Below, one piece after another: positions 35,597-43,752 of a stretch of 64,000 bases of DNA. Numbering within the stretch: the first letter of the stretch is position 1; the number at the start of each line of letters is the position of its first letter. This stretch comes from JBBRGK01 sp036741355 (GTDB lineage Bacteria; Chloroflexota; Dehalococcoidia; CAUJGQ01). Under the pieces are notes generated by a model. The model was given only the letters and a program-made list of their open reading frames with translations, did not search any database and was not told the DNA's origin. A program made the position numbers and the translations under genes. The stretch lies in contig DAINSK010000021.1 of NCBI GenBank assembly GCA_036741355.1, forward strand, positions 1 to 64,000, given 5' to 3'.

Positions 35597-35900
35597 GGGG
35601 TGGTAGGCCGCCGCGAGCTGCGTCCTGCGCAGCTTCTTCAGCGGCAATCTCAGTCATCTCGGTATCAGTACGCGGCGGGCTGAGCGGCGGGACAGAGCCA
35701 TAGGCGGCAAGAAAGCCATTCTCGCGATGCGTTTTCTGGCGTGAAGTCATTCGAGCACCTGCCGGTGACTTTTGAGGAATGATGGCAACCATATTCCCAT
35801 GAAGCTGCGCAGTCTGGCGTCGTCCGCTTCGTACAGCGGACTCCGCTGCTTCAAACAGTTCTGCCGGAGATACGGTCGTGCGCTGGATTTCGTGGGCCAT
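35583..35900 (-). CDS. Antitoxin-like protein upstream of the VapC remnant
   Basis: A 105-residue protein with an N-terminal prevent-host-death/AbrB-like segment (VSPAELFEAAESAVRSGRR) and a C-terminal GFLAAYGSVPPLSPPRTDTE / MTEIAAEEAAQDAARGG tail of the type that wraps a PIN toxin. It overlaps the toxin start, the usual order antitoxin-toxin. GAAGG lies upstream of the ATG and TATAAT on the minus strand just beyond. Confidence 0.7.
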   Translation of the reverse strand: MAHEIQRTTVSPAELFEAAESAVRSGRRQTAQLHGNMVAIIPQKSPAGARMTSRQKTHRENGFLAAYGSVPPLSPPRTDTEMTEIAAEEAAQDAARGGLPPHAGA

Positions 35901-35920
35901 AATTGTTTACCTTCGTAACT

Positions 35921-35926
35921 ATTATA
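35921..35926 (-). promoter_or_regulatory. Consensus -10 box of the toxin-antitoxin pair
   Basis: Read on the minus strand this is TATAAT, about 20 nt before the antitoxin ATG, so the 5' leader would be very short. No clear -35 box. The flanking GTTA/TAAC dyad could be an autoregulatory operator. Confidence 0.45.
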
Positions 35927-36073
35927 TCATGACCGTGCAACGGCGGGCTCAGTTGTGGCTGTTAGCGATCGCGGTAAATTCCTCGCTCTTGGCTCGACAC
36001 TCGCCTCAGACCGGGTACGACCGGTGCCCCGAGAACGCGACCATGGTGGAGGGCCGCGCGATTGGTGCCTCGC

Positions 36074-36901
36074 TTACAAAAACTGCTGCACGGCCTCCAG
36101 AAAGCCGGTCGGGTTGTCCAGCGGCACGGAATGGCCGCTGTTGGGCACTTCGATCAGGCGACAGTCAGGGATGTCGCGCACCATGCGCTCCGCGGTATCG
36201 CGTCCAAGCACGTCGCTCTCCGTTCCGCGGATCAGCAGCGTGGGGCAGTCGATCTTCGGTAACAGTGCCCACGTCTGCGTGGGATCGGGCCGTGGCTGCG
36301 GCCGGTCTGGTGCGCGAAGCGCCTTGTCGTAGCGGAACGTCCACTTGCCGTCCGGAAGTTGCATCAGGTTATTCGTCACCCGATGGCGCAGTTCAGAGTC
36401 AGGCGGCCGTGGGTTCGCGGCTCGCGCTGCCTGAAACGCCTCCGCGGGTGCGTCGAACACGTCCCGAGATTGCACGCCGCTCCGAATCCGGTCGGAACCA
36501 GCGGGCACGATCTCAGGCCCTATGTCCACGATCACCAGCTTTTCCAGGGTATTGGGATGGAGAGCCGCATAGGCGTACGCGTTGCGGCCGCCCATCGAGA
36601 GGCCGAGCAGCACGAAGCGCGGCAATCCCAGCCCACGCACGAACGCGTCCACGTCCTCGACCATCCTGTCCGGTCCGTAGTCCTGCGCCCATTCGCTTTC
36701 TCCGTGGCCGCGCTGATCCAGGGCCAGCACCCGGTATTTATCCTGCATCGACGCGGCGAAGGTGTCCCACGATCGCGCGTGGCCTGTAAAACCGTGCAAC
36801 ACGACAAGCGGGCGCGCCCGCTGGTTTGGCCAATCGCGATAGTGAAAACGCAGTCCGTTCAGGGTGACCGTCTTGTCCTGAACTTCAACACGGGTGGTCA
36901 T
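36074..36901 (-). CDS. Alpha/beta hydrolase
   Basis: A 275-residue alpha/beta hydrolase. LHGFTGHARSWDTF carries the oxyanion turn, DQRGHGESEW the second strand-loop, GLSMGG the nucleophile elbow and NSGHSVPLDNP the histidine; the acid is likely in LLIRGTESDVL. The pattern fits esterase/epoxide hydrolase/meta-cleavage hydrolase enzymes. The ATG at 36901 has GGGAGG at good spacing. Confidence 0.85.
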   Translation of the reverse strand: MTTRVEVQDKTVTLNGLRFHYRDWPNQRARPLVVLHGFTGHARSWDTFAASMQDKYRVLALDQRGHGESEWAQDYGPDRMVEDVDAFVRGLGLPRFVLLGLSMGGRNAYAYAALHPNTLEKLVIVDIGPEIVPAGSDRIRSGVQSRDVFDAPAEAFQAARAANPRPPDSELRHRVTNNLMQLPDGKWTFRYDKALRAPDRPQPRPDPTQTWALLPKIDCPTLLIRGTESDVLGRDTAERMVRDIPDCRLIEVPNSGHSVPLDNPTGFLEAVQQFL

Positions 36902-36991
36902 AGCCGCCTCCCAGCGCTGTCTGAACTTCATAAAGAACGCGTCAATGAGACTATAGGGCTTCCGTAGTCGTGGCTAGCGTCGCGTAGGCGA

Positions 36992-37408
36992 TTATGCCGG
37001 CTGGGGCTCGGTGCCGGTGGTCGCGGCGTGGACGGCGTCCAGCAGCTTGTCCATGTCGAACGGCTTGCTGAAGACCTGCAATGCTTCGGTGGGTCCGACC
37101 AACTGCTCGAGCGTGCCCGGATCGGTGGTCGTCAGCATGACCGGACGCCCTTTGAAAACCTCGACCTCTCGGGCGATCTGAAAGCGCTCCCAGTTGCGCG
37201 GGTACGGCGGTGAGACATCATAAATGACGACCTGCGGATTGTGCTCGTCGAGGAAGGCTAGCAAGCTCTGATCGCCGTGTTCCAGCTCTGGGATCGTCTT
37301 ACCGACGGTACGGAATCCTGCGTCGCTGAGCGCCATCCGCAGCATGTCGACGATCTCTATGTTCATGTTTATGACGGCGACTACGGGCGCAGATTCGCTG
37401 ACGGCCAC
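36992..37408 (-). CDS. Stand-alone, degenerate response-regulator receiver domain
   Basis: A 138-residue CheY-like fold with no output domain. The phosphoacceptor position is the Asp in VVIYDVSPPYP and the invariant lysine is in FSKPFDMDKLLDA. The acidic pair after strand 1 is replaced (VINMNIEIVDM instead of VDDE), which normally binds magnesium, so phosphorylation may be impaired. No histidine kinase is adjacent. Confidence 0.75.
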   Translation of the reverse strand: MAVSESAPVVAVINMNIEIVDMLRMALSDAGFRTVGKTIPELEHGDQSLLAFLDEHNPQVVIYDVSPPYPRNWERFQIAREVEVFKGRPVMLTTTDPGTLEQLVGPTEALQVFSKPFDMDKLLDAVHAATTGTEPQPA

Positions 37409-37522
37409 GCGTGCTTACTCCGCTCGACGCCGGCGGGGTATGCGGAAAACGCGCCATCGCCGGCAGTCACGAGAAAGACATTGCTTCGAGCATCATAGAG
37501 CAAATTTTTTGACAAGTGGGGA

Positions 37523-38065
37523 CTATTTCTTATCTCGGTTTGTCAGGGCGTCAACCTCGGACTTGGTCACCTTCAACATCACGCCCTCGTCGCTGAGCTT
37601 GTCCAGCCACTCGAGGGGCAGCGAGGTCTCGCGATGGAAGATGCGGCCCTGCCTCAGGGTGATGTGTGTCGGACTTCCGTCCTCCGATGACAGGCTGATG
37701 TTGCCAACTTCGCCTACCTCTGCACCGTTGACGTCGAGCACGTCGGTGCCGGCCGAGATGGCCGGACGCTGCATGTCGACCGGCGAAGTTGCTTCGCCGC
37801 CCGGGAACCCCTTTGGCGGCGTTCCGTACCCCTGCCCGGCCGCCGACCCCGACGCCATCATTGAATCGATGAGGAACTGGCCATGGTCGAAGCCTGGCGG
37901 GCCGACATAGCTCGGGTCCGGGGCGTGGTAGCGGTCGTCGACGAAGCCGTTCATCGCCTCGAATCCGGTTTCATCCAGGTCGACGAACGCGACTCCGTTC
38001 TCTACCCGGGACACATGGGAGAGCGGCACGATCCGGTCCGTTTCGAACGTGAAGCCGTGCTTCAC
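37523..38065 (-). CDS. PRC-barrel protein, 3' part of a frameshifted USP-PRC gene
   Basis: A 180-residue reading frame whose start lacks the first strands of a PRC-barrel: it begins KHGFTFETDRIVPLSHV, while DVRIGTEVMGKSGKIGEVHR lies in the upstream frame. A second PRC-like unit (VLDVNGAEVGEVGNISLSSE ... LPLEWLD) follows a Gly/Pro-rich linker. Read separately it would start at GTG 38065, overlapping the upstream stop (GTGA). More likely it is the 3' end of one longer gene broken by one base near 38089-38095. Confidence 0.65.
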   Translation of the reverse strand: MKHGFTFETDRIVPLSHVSRVENGVAFVDLDETGFEAMNGFVDDRYHAPDPSYVGPPGFDHGQFLIDSMMASGSAAGQGYGTPPKGFPGGEATSPVDMQRPAISAGTDVLDVNGAEVGEVGNISLSSEDGSPTHITLRQGRIFHRETSLPLEWLDKLSDEGVMLKVTKSEVDALTNRDKK

Positions 38066-38823
38066 AACGACGTCCGTGACGTGCCACTGCGCGCGTCGAC
38101 GATGACTCGGTGTACCTCACCTATTTTCCCGCTTTTTCCCATGACTTCGGTGCCAATACGTACGTCCATGCTCAGATCGACTCCTTCCGCTGTCGCATCA
38201 CTGCCGGAAAGGCGGAGTAAGAGCACAGGAACCCGCGACTTTTGCAGCAACTGCTGTGCAACGTTCCCCGCAAGCAGCCGTTCGATCCCCGTCCGGCCGT
38301 GTGTGCACATGATAACCAGAGTTTCGGGGCTGCGATTCACCTCTTCCAGTATCGCATTCATGGCCGGAGCGTCGATTACACGGGTCTCGACGTTGATGGC
38401 GCGGGCTCGCAACGGGCCGGCGATTCCCTCCAGATAAACGCGTGACTGGGCCTCGTAGTCCTTCGCTGTGTTCGACACTGCTTCTACCAGACTCGGGGTG
38501 ATGCCGATCGACGCTTCGGGCTGGGCCTGCGCAAAGGCAAGATCGCGCATTGACCGTTCGGCGCCTTTATATGCGTGCAGCAGCGTCAGTTGCGCGCCAA
38601 ACCTCTCCGCCACTGCAGCTCCGTACTCCAGAGCTTTCTCGGACCATTGACTGCCATCCAGGGGCACAATCACGCGCTGAAACGTGGTATCTCTCCCGTC
38701 ATGTGCCGCAGCGTGCTTAGTATGCCGCCTTTTCCGGTTCAGAGTAACTTCTCTGGCCGAGTACCCGCCACACCGCTCACACTGAACCGCTGTGAATTCG
38801 TTCACGAATAACACGATACGCAC
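38062..38823 (-). CDS. Universal stress protein domain with N-terminal part of a PRC-barrel
   Basis: A 253-residue frame. After a non-conserved N-terminus with CERCGG, a universal-stress domain begins FQRVIVPLDGSQWSEKAL and has the ATP-binding type THGRTGIERLLAGNVA motif. The C-terminus MDVRIGTEVMGKSGKIGEVH starts a PRC-barrel that is cut after VIVDAR; its continuation QWHVTDVVVKHG is in the next frame. Either a fusion protein or two adjacent genes affected by the same one-base indel. Cytoplasmic stress-response role inferred. Confidence 0.75.
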   Translation of the reverse strand: MRIVLFVNEFTAVQCERCGGYSAREVTLNRKRRHTKHAAAHDGRDTTFQRVIVPLDGSQWSEKALEYGAAVAERFGAQLTLLHAYKGAERSMRDLAFAQAQPEASIGITPSLVEAVSNTAKDYEAQSRVYLEGIAGPLRARAINVETRVIDAPAMNAILEEVNRSPETLVIMCTHGRTGIERLLAGNVAQQLLQKSRVPVLLLRLSGSDATAEGVDLSMDVRIGTEVMGKSGKIGEVHRVIVDARSGTSRTSL

Positions 38824-38970
38824 CGAACGGGTATTTCAGCGCTGGTCCATTTGTGCGGCGTGTAGTAGTCTTAATGGTGAGTTGCGCCGCGCGTCAACCG
38901 CGAGGCGCATTTTTAATGACGCTTCTGCACCGGCACCCGACGGATCGGACGACGCAAGATAAGGACCTGT

Positions 38971-40404
38971 GTGACCTCGTTCTCAGAATTTCCCCTGCGG
39001 TCGCAAACGCACGCCGCACTCACCGCGATGGCGGTGACCAACCCGACCCCCATCCAAACCGCCGCGCTCCCAGCAATGCTTGCAGGCCGTGACGTGATCG
39101 GCCAAGCCCGTACAGGCTCGGGCAAAACCCTGGCCTTCGTCGTGCCGATCGTCGAAGCGACGGACGAACGACGCCGCGACGTGCAGGCGCTCGTGCTGGT
39201 GCCGACCAGGGAGCTGGCTGCTCAAGTCGCAGGTGTCGCGCGCGAGATCGCCCACGGGCGCGACGTGCGCGTGTTGCTGCTCATCGGCGGAATGTCCGCC
39301 GGACCACAAAAGCAAGCGCTGCTGCACGGCGTCCACGTCGTCGTCGGTACTCCGGGCCGCGTGCTCGACCACATCAAACAGGGCAACCTTCGTCTCGATC
39401 GGCTCAAGCTATTAATTCTCGACGAGGCCGACGAGATGCTCGATCGCGGCTTTGCCCCCGACGTCGAACGGATCATCGGCTTTACAAATGCCGCCCGCCA
39501 GACGGCGCTGTTCTCGGCGACTGTCCCCGATTGGGTGGACAGCATGGCGGCGCGTCACCTCCGCAACCCGGTAACGACAAAAGTCGATACCCAGGGTCAA
39601 CCCCTAGAGAACGTAACGCATGCGGTTTACGACGTACCTTTCGGCGGCAAGCTCGCGGCGCTGCAAACGTTGCTGGATGCGCGGGGAGCCGGCGTATTGC
39701 TCGTCTTCGGGCGAACTAAGCACGGAGTCAAAAAGCTTGCGCGACAGCTCGAGGCGCTGGGCTACCCGGTGGGAGCGCTGCAGGGAAACCTGAGCCAGAA
39801 CGCCCGCGACCGCGTCATGGCCGACTTCCGGAGCGGCGCGACCCCCATACTGATCGCCACCAACGTTGCAGCCCGTGGATTGGACGTCGAACACGTCGCG
39901 CAGGTAATCAATTACGAATTGCCGGAGACCGCCGATCTGCTCACGCACCGGGTCGGCCGTACCGGGCGCATGGGCCGCTCCGGTGAGGCGATCACGTTGT
40001 TGACACCGGAAGACGAGTTGCAGTGGCGAAAGCTACTGAAAGAGCTGCGCCGCCATCCGGTACGCCGCCCGTGGCACGGCCGGCATGAGCCGCTACCCGC
40101 CAGCGACGGTCAGGGTGAGCTTGCGCGGACCGCGGCAGCTACGCCGCACCGCGTGCCCCTCGCCGTGCGCGCCGCGGGAGTGATTCCGCCCGGCCACGTG
40201 CGTCAGCCGGTCGGACACCCGGTCTCCGCGCCGGATCGCGGCCGTTCTCCAATCTTCAATGGTCCTTTCGGGCGCGTCCCGAGTCGCGCCTACGCACCGC
40301 GGCAGGATGCACCGGTTCGCGGAGCGTCAGGGTCACCTGTCGATCTGGAACGGCGTAGGCGCCGGCCGCGCCGCAGGCCGTCCGCTCCCGCGGAGCCGCG
40401 CTAG
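38971..40404 (+). CDS. DEAD-box RNA helicase
   Basis: A 477-residue ATP-dependent RNA helicase. All motifs are present in order: Q motif (TNPTPIQTAALP), ARTGSGKT, PTRELAAQ, TPGRVLDHI, DEADEML, FSAT, ARGLD and HRVGRTGRMGR. The C-terminal ~100 residues are a basic Pro/Arg-rich tail that probably binds RNA. It may unwind structured RNA and assist decay or ribosome assembly. GTG start at 38971. Divergent from the stress-protein gene. Confidence 0.94.
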   Translation: MTSFSEFPLRSQTHAALTAMAVTNPTPIQTAALPAMLAGRDVIGQARTGSGKTLAFVVPIVEATDERRRDVQALVLVPTRELAAQVAGVAREIAHGRDVRVLLLIGGMSAGPQKQALLHGVHVVVGTPGRVLDHIKQGNLRLDRLKLLILDEADEMLDRGFAPDVERIIGFTNAARQTALFSATVPDWVDSMAARHLRNPVTTKVDTQGQPLENVTHAVYDVPFGGKLAALQTLLDARGAGVLLVFGRTKHGVKKLARQLEALGYPVGALQGNLSQNARDRVMADFRSGATPILIATNVAARGLDVEHVAQVINYELPETADLLTHRVGRTGRMGRSGEAITLLTPEDELQWRKLLKELRRHPVRRPWHGRHEPLPASDGQGELARTAAATPHRVPLAVRAAGVIPPGHVRQPVGHPVSAPDRGRSPIFNGPFGRVPSRAYAPRQDAPVRGASGSPVDLERRRRRPRRRPSAPAEPR

Positions 40405-40443
40405 CACCACATTTCTCAATCAAACCGGAGCGATTTCTGAACC

Positions 40444-41301
40444 ATGATTGAACACTGGACCGCGTTACTCTGGAAAGCGATCATCCTCGCGGTCGTCGTC
40501 GTACCGTTGGCCGGCGTCGTCCTGGCCATGCGTATGCTGTGGCAGCGCGCCGTCGCATGGGATGACGTCGCGCTAATGATCGGCCTGTACATCCCGATTT
40601 CGTTGGGAGTGACGATCGGGTTCCACCGCTACCTGACTCATCGGGGCTTCCGCACGGTTGCGCCGCTAAAGGCGGCGCTGCTGATTCTCGGCTCCATGTC
40701 GATCGAGGGCCCGGCCATCGTCTGGGCGGCCAACCATCGCAAGCACCACGCCTTTTCCGATCAGGCCGGCGATCCTCACAGTCCCACCGAGGGGTTCCTT
40801 CATGCACACATTGGCTGGCTGTTTACCGGCCAGGATGCCGATCAATTGGTCTATGCGCGTGACCTGCGCGACGACCGAATGGTGATGGCCATCAGCAAAC
40901 TGTTTCCGCTTTGGGTGGTGCTCACGCTGGCGATTCCGTTCGCAGTCGGCGGCTGGCACGGGTTGATCTGGGGTGGGCTTGTGCGCGTCTTCCTTACTCA
41001 CCATGTGACCTGGAGCGTCAACTCTGTTTGCCATACGTTTGGCAGCCGTCCCTTCGCGACCAGGGACGAGAGCCGCAACCAGTGGACCGTTGGACTGTTG
41101 GCGCTGGGTGAGGGCTGGCACAACAACCATCACGCGTTCCCGCGTAGCGCCCTTCATGGTCTGCGCTGGTGGCAGTTTGACCTCTCCGGTATCACCATTC
41201 GCCTGCTCGAACGCATGCGGCTTGCGTGGGACGTCCAGCGGGTGAGCGCGAGCGACGTCGCCGCGCGGCTGAAGCGCGCCGCGTTGCAGCGAGCCGCCTA
41301 G
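40444..41301 (+). CDS. Acyl-CoA / acyl-lipid delta-9-type fatty acid desaturase
   Basis: A 285-residue integral membrane di-iron desaturase. The three histidine boxes are HRYLTH, HRKHH and HNNHH, with about four hydrophobic helices around them. It belongs to the stearoyl-CoA desaturase branch and introduces a double bond in a saturated acyl chain to adjust membrane fluidity. ATG start, 39 bp after the helicase gene. Confidence 0.92.
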   Translation: MIEHWTALLWKAIILAVVVVPLAGVVLAMRMLWQRAVAWDDVALMIGLYIPISLGVTIGFHRYLTHRGFRTVAPLKAALLILGSMSIEGPAIVWAANHRKHHAFSDQAGDPHSPTEGFLHAHIGWLFTGQDADQLVYARDLRDDRMVMAISKLFPLWVVLTLAIPFAVGGWHGLIWGGLVRVFLTHHVTWSVNSVCHTFGSRPFATRDESRNQWTVGLLALGEGWHNNHHAFPRSALHGLRWWQFDLSGITIRLLERMRLAWDVQRVSASDVAARLKRAALQRAA

Positions 41302-41323
41302 GCGGGTACAGAGGAAAGAGACA

Positions 41324-42346
41324 ATGGCGGCGACCGTCATCTATAAAGACCGGATTGCCGAGGTTGCTAACGCCTCCCCGGAGGGCGAAGACCTCTGGAT
41401 GCCGGTTGGTGAGCTGCAGCGCGCGACCGGGTGGGAACTGAAGCCGGAAGGCGCCTGCCTTGACGAGGTGTGCGTACCGATTCCGGCTGCCCGCCACGGC
41501 GAATTTACGCGGGACGGCGGCAGCCGGTTCAATATCGCCGCGTTGGCCCGGCTGATGGGGCAACCCGTCGTTCACGACGACGCGCACGCCGCCTGGGCGT
41601 TCGGGGAGTCGGGCAGCGCCCGCCGCGAGACGCTGTCGTCGCTGGAAGCCCCCGATTTTACCCTGCCCGACCTCGACGGGCGGATGCACTCACTATCGGA
41701 TCATTTCGGCAAGAAGATCTTTCTTGTCTCGTGGGCCTCGTGGTGAGGATGCCGGATGGACCTGCCGGTCTGGCAGGCTCTCTACGAGGAACTCAAGGAT
41801 AAGAATTTCGTCGTCGTCGCGGTCGCGTTCGACACGGGCGGCGCAGCAGACGCGGGCAAATGGATTCAGAAGGCCCATCCGACCTACCCGTGCCTGATCG
41901 ATGAACGTCACCTGGTGGCCGAACTGTACGACATGGTGAACGTTCCTAACGCGGTCTGGATTGACGAGCAGCGCCACATCGTACGCCCGGCCGAGCCCGC
42001 CGGAGCCAGCGACGCCTTCCGGGGCATGGATCCCAAAACGTTCAGGCTCCCGGAAGAAGCCGTCGCGGGCCTTCGACGCAAACGCCAGGTGTACCAGGAC
42101 GGCCTGCGCGACTGGGCCGATAAGGGCTCAGCAAGCATTCACGCACTCTCTCCGGCCGAAGTCCGCCGGCGAGCCCACGGTCCGACGGACGAGCACGCGC
42201 TTGCCGCTACCCATTTCCGTCTCGGCGTGTATTTGCACGAGCGCGGCCACGCCGACGCCGCCCAGCAGCACTTCGACGAGGCGAAACGGCTACGGCCGGA
42301 AAGTTGGAACTTCAAACGGCAGGTGGACGCTCGAAGCGCCGGGTAA
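41324..42346 (+). CDS. Redoxin-domain selenoprotein, UGA read as selenocysteine
   Basis: Read through TGA 41744-41746 this frame gives 340 residues. Residues ~105-260 form an AhpC/TlpA-like redoxin (LEAPDFTLPDLDGRMHSLSD; IFLVSWASW), and the TGA falls at the redox-active position: SWASW-U-GCRMDLPVWQ, Sec at residue 141 two residues before a cysteine. The frame continues unbroken and in the same phase beyond the TGA. A stem-loop with loop GGTCT follows. The C-terminus LEAPGKAGGPEFWAAVQALG resumes in another frame from 42324 to 42437, pointing to an extra G at 42322-42323; the repaired protein would be about 370 residues. Likely thiol/selenol peroxidase or disulfide reductase. Confidence 0.85.
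41761..41777 (+). promoter_or_regulatory. Candidate bacterial SECIS element (redoxin)
   Basis: CCTGCC-GGTCT-GGCAGG, a 6-bp perfect stem with a 5-nt loop. The stem starts 14 nt after the TGA and the loop lies about 20-25 nt after it, inside the window seen for bacterial SECIS. The loop GGTCT is the same as the core of the E. coli fdhF SECIS loop contacted by SelB. Confidence 0.75.
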
Positions 42347-42523
42347 AGCCGGCGGACCGGAGTTCTGGGCGGCGGTCCAGGCACTGGGCGAAAAACCGTA
42401 CTATCCGCCCATCCAGATGGACGGGATGCCGAGATAACCCGGTCCGCGTCGCGACAGTGATGACAGGTAATGCGAGGTCGGTTACTATTCCGCTGATAAC
42501 CAACCGCAAGTGAGGGTACTGCC

Positions 42524-43102
42524 ATGCAATCGCCCGCGTTGCTCAGTCACACCTCGCCCACTCGGCTGCTGCGCGATCGCCGCTCATTTATCAAGCTGGC
42601 AGGCGCCGGTGCAATCGCCGCGCTGGTGGCCGGAAAGATCGAGCAGACTCCGCGAGCAGTTTTCGCCTCGGGCACTGCAGAAGCGCTGTTGCTCAACTGC
42701 ATCGACTTCCGCCTCATCCACTACGTCAACGATTACATGGACAAACGTGGCCTCACCGGCGAATACGACCAGGTGATCCTGGCCGGCGCATCACTTGGTG
42801 CGCAAAACGACACCACCCCTGAATGGACGAAAACCTGGTGGGATCACGTCGCTCTGTCGCTCCAGCTTCACAGTATTTCGCGCATCATCGTGATCGACCA
42901 CCGCGACTGCGGCGCCTACAAGCTCGCCTTCAACGCCGACCTGGCGCAGGATCCGCAATCCGAAACCGAAATTCACACTGCTGAATTGACCGCGCTGCGC
43001 GCGAACATCTTGGACCGATACCCTATGCTCGAGGTCGAGCTGTTCCTGATGGCGCTCGACGGTACCGTGCAGCCGATCGGGCTGAAGGCTCCCGCCGCGT
43101 AA
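42524..43102 (+). CDS. Tat-exported carbonic-anhydrase-like protein
   Basis: A 192-residue protein with a twin-arginine signal (RDRRSFIKLAGAG, Arg19-Arg20), then a short beta-carbonic-anhydrase-like fold. Zinc ligands match the family: NCIDFRL (Cys59, Asp61, Arg63) and DHRDCGAY (His126, Cys129). Folded export through Tat fits a metal-loaded enzyme. The size is less than usual for beta-CA, and catalytic activity is unproven. Confidence 0.75.
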   Translation: MQSPALLSHTSPTRLLRDRRSFIKLAGAGAIAALVAGKIEQTPRAVFASGTAEALLLNCIDFRLIHYVNDYMDKRGLTGEYDQVILAGASLGAQNDTTPEWTKTWWDHVALSLQLHSISRIIVIDHRDCGAYKLAFNADLAQDPQSETEIHTAELTALRANILDRYPMLEVELFLMALDGTVQPIGLKAPAA

Positions 43103-43320
43103 ACCATCGCGATCGATGGCTCATGTAATCGCCAGGCCAATGCGCTGCCCGCGGCCCTCAATCTAGTCCCTGCACGCGAACGGTCATAACCCGTTCAGGC
43201 GATAAGTCGCACTCATTGCGGGAATACGATCGACGTGGCCCGCTCCGCTTCGGCTGTTCAAGTGCTGACCTTTGCGGATCATGCGTACTGAGAAAGGCTC
43301 ATATTGGGGAGACACGTACC

Positions 43321-43491
43321 ATGCCCGCCAAAAAGCACGTCGCTGGTGTTGGCGCGAAGGAGCAACGCCAGTACGAGCACATCAAGGAGTCGGCGGAGAA
43401 ATCCGGCCGGTCCGGTGGTCGGGCTGAGGAAGTGGCCGCCCGTACGGTGATGAAACATCACAAGGAAGAGGGTCACAAGAAGGGCCAGTAG
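43321..43491 (+). CDS. Small basic 'plasmid stabilisation-like' protein
   Basis: A 56-residue, Lys/Glu/His-rich protein, EQRQYEHIKESAEKSGRSGG then RAEEVAARTVMKHHKEEG. It resembles small proteins commonly annotated as plasmid stabilisation proteins in many bacteria, with no demonstrated role. GGGGAGA upstream of the ATG at 43321. Probable co-transcription with the small Cys-rich gene 21 bp downstream. Confidence 0.65.
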   Translation: MPAKKHVAGVGAKEQRQYEHIKESAEKSGRSGGRAEEVAARTVMKHHKEEGHKKGQ

Positions 43492-43512
43492 CGACTGATA
43501 GCGAGGATCGTC

Positions 43513-43692
43513 ATGGCTTTCATCGAAAGTTGTCCCAACTGCGGCATGTCGCGTGATAGCTGGCAGGGAGAAGGCGGCCAGGGCTACGCGAAGGGTCGGG
43601 AGACCTTCTGCTGCCGTGGTTGTGCCGAGGGCACCGGGTGTACTTGTAAGCCGAGCGACCAAAACCGCAGCGCGATCACCAACGCCGGATAA
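43513..43692 (+). CDS. Small Cys-rich metal-binding protein
   Basis: A 59-residue protein with nine cysteines arranged CPNCG at the N-terminus, then CCRGC, and CTCKP near the end (FCCRGCAEGTGCTC). The arrangement resembles bacterial metallothionein or small zinc-ribbon proteins and should bind one or more metal ions. Preceded by the basic small protein gene and followed by a hydrolase. Not recognised as a named family. Confidence 0.65.
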   Translation: MAFIESCPNCGMSRDSWQGEGGQGYAKGRETFCCRGCAEGTGCTCKPSDQNRSAITNAG

Positions 43693-43752
43693 CGGCCCCG
43701 TGGTTCCGCCGGGAGACACGCCGTGCGCTCGACGAAGCAGGGGAGGGGAGCG

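Noticed and set aside
38062..38065. GTGA overlap as evidence for two translationally coupled genes (USP and PRC)
   Set aside because: The upstream frame contains the first strands of the same PRC-barrel, so a frameshift within a single gene explains the sequence better.
41744..41746. TGA as a nonsense mutation in the redoxin gene
   Set aside because: A nonsense mutation from TGC/TGT cannot be strictly excluded, but the hairpin after it, the exact redox position and a second such gene nearby make recoding more probable.
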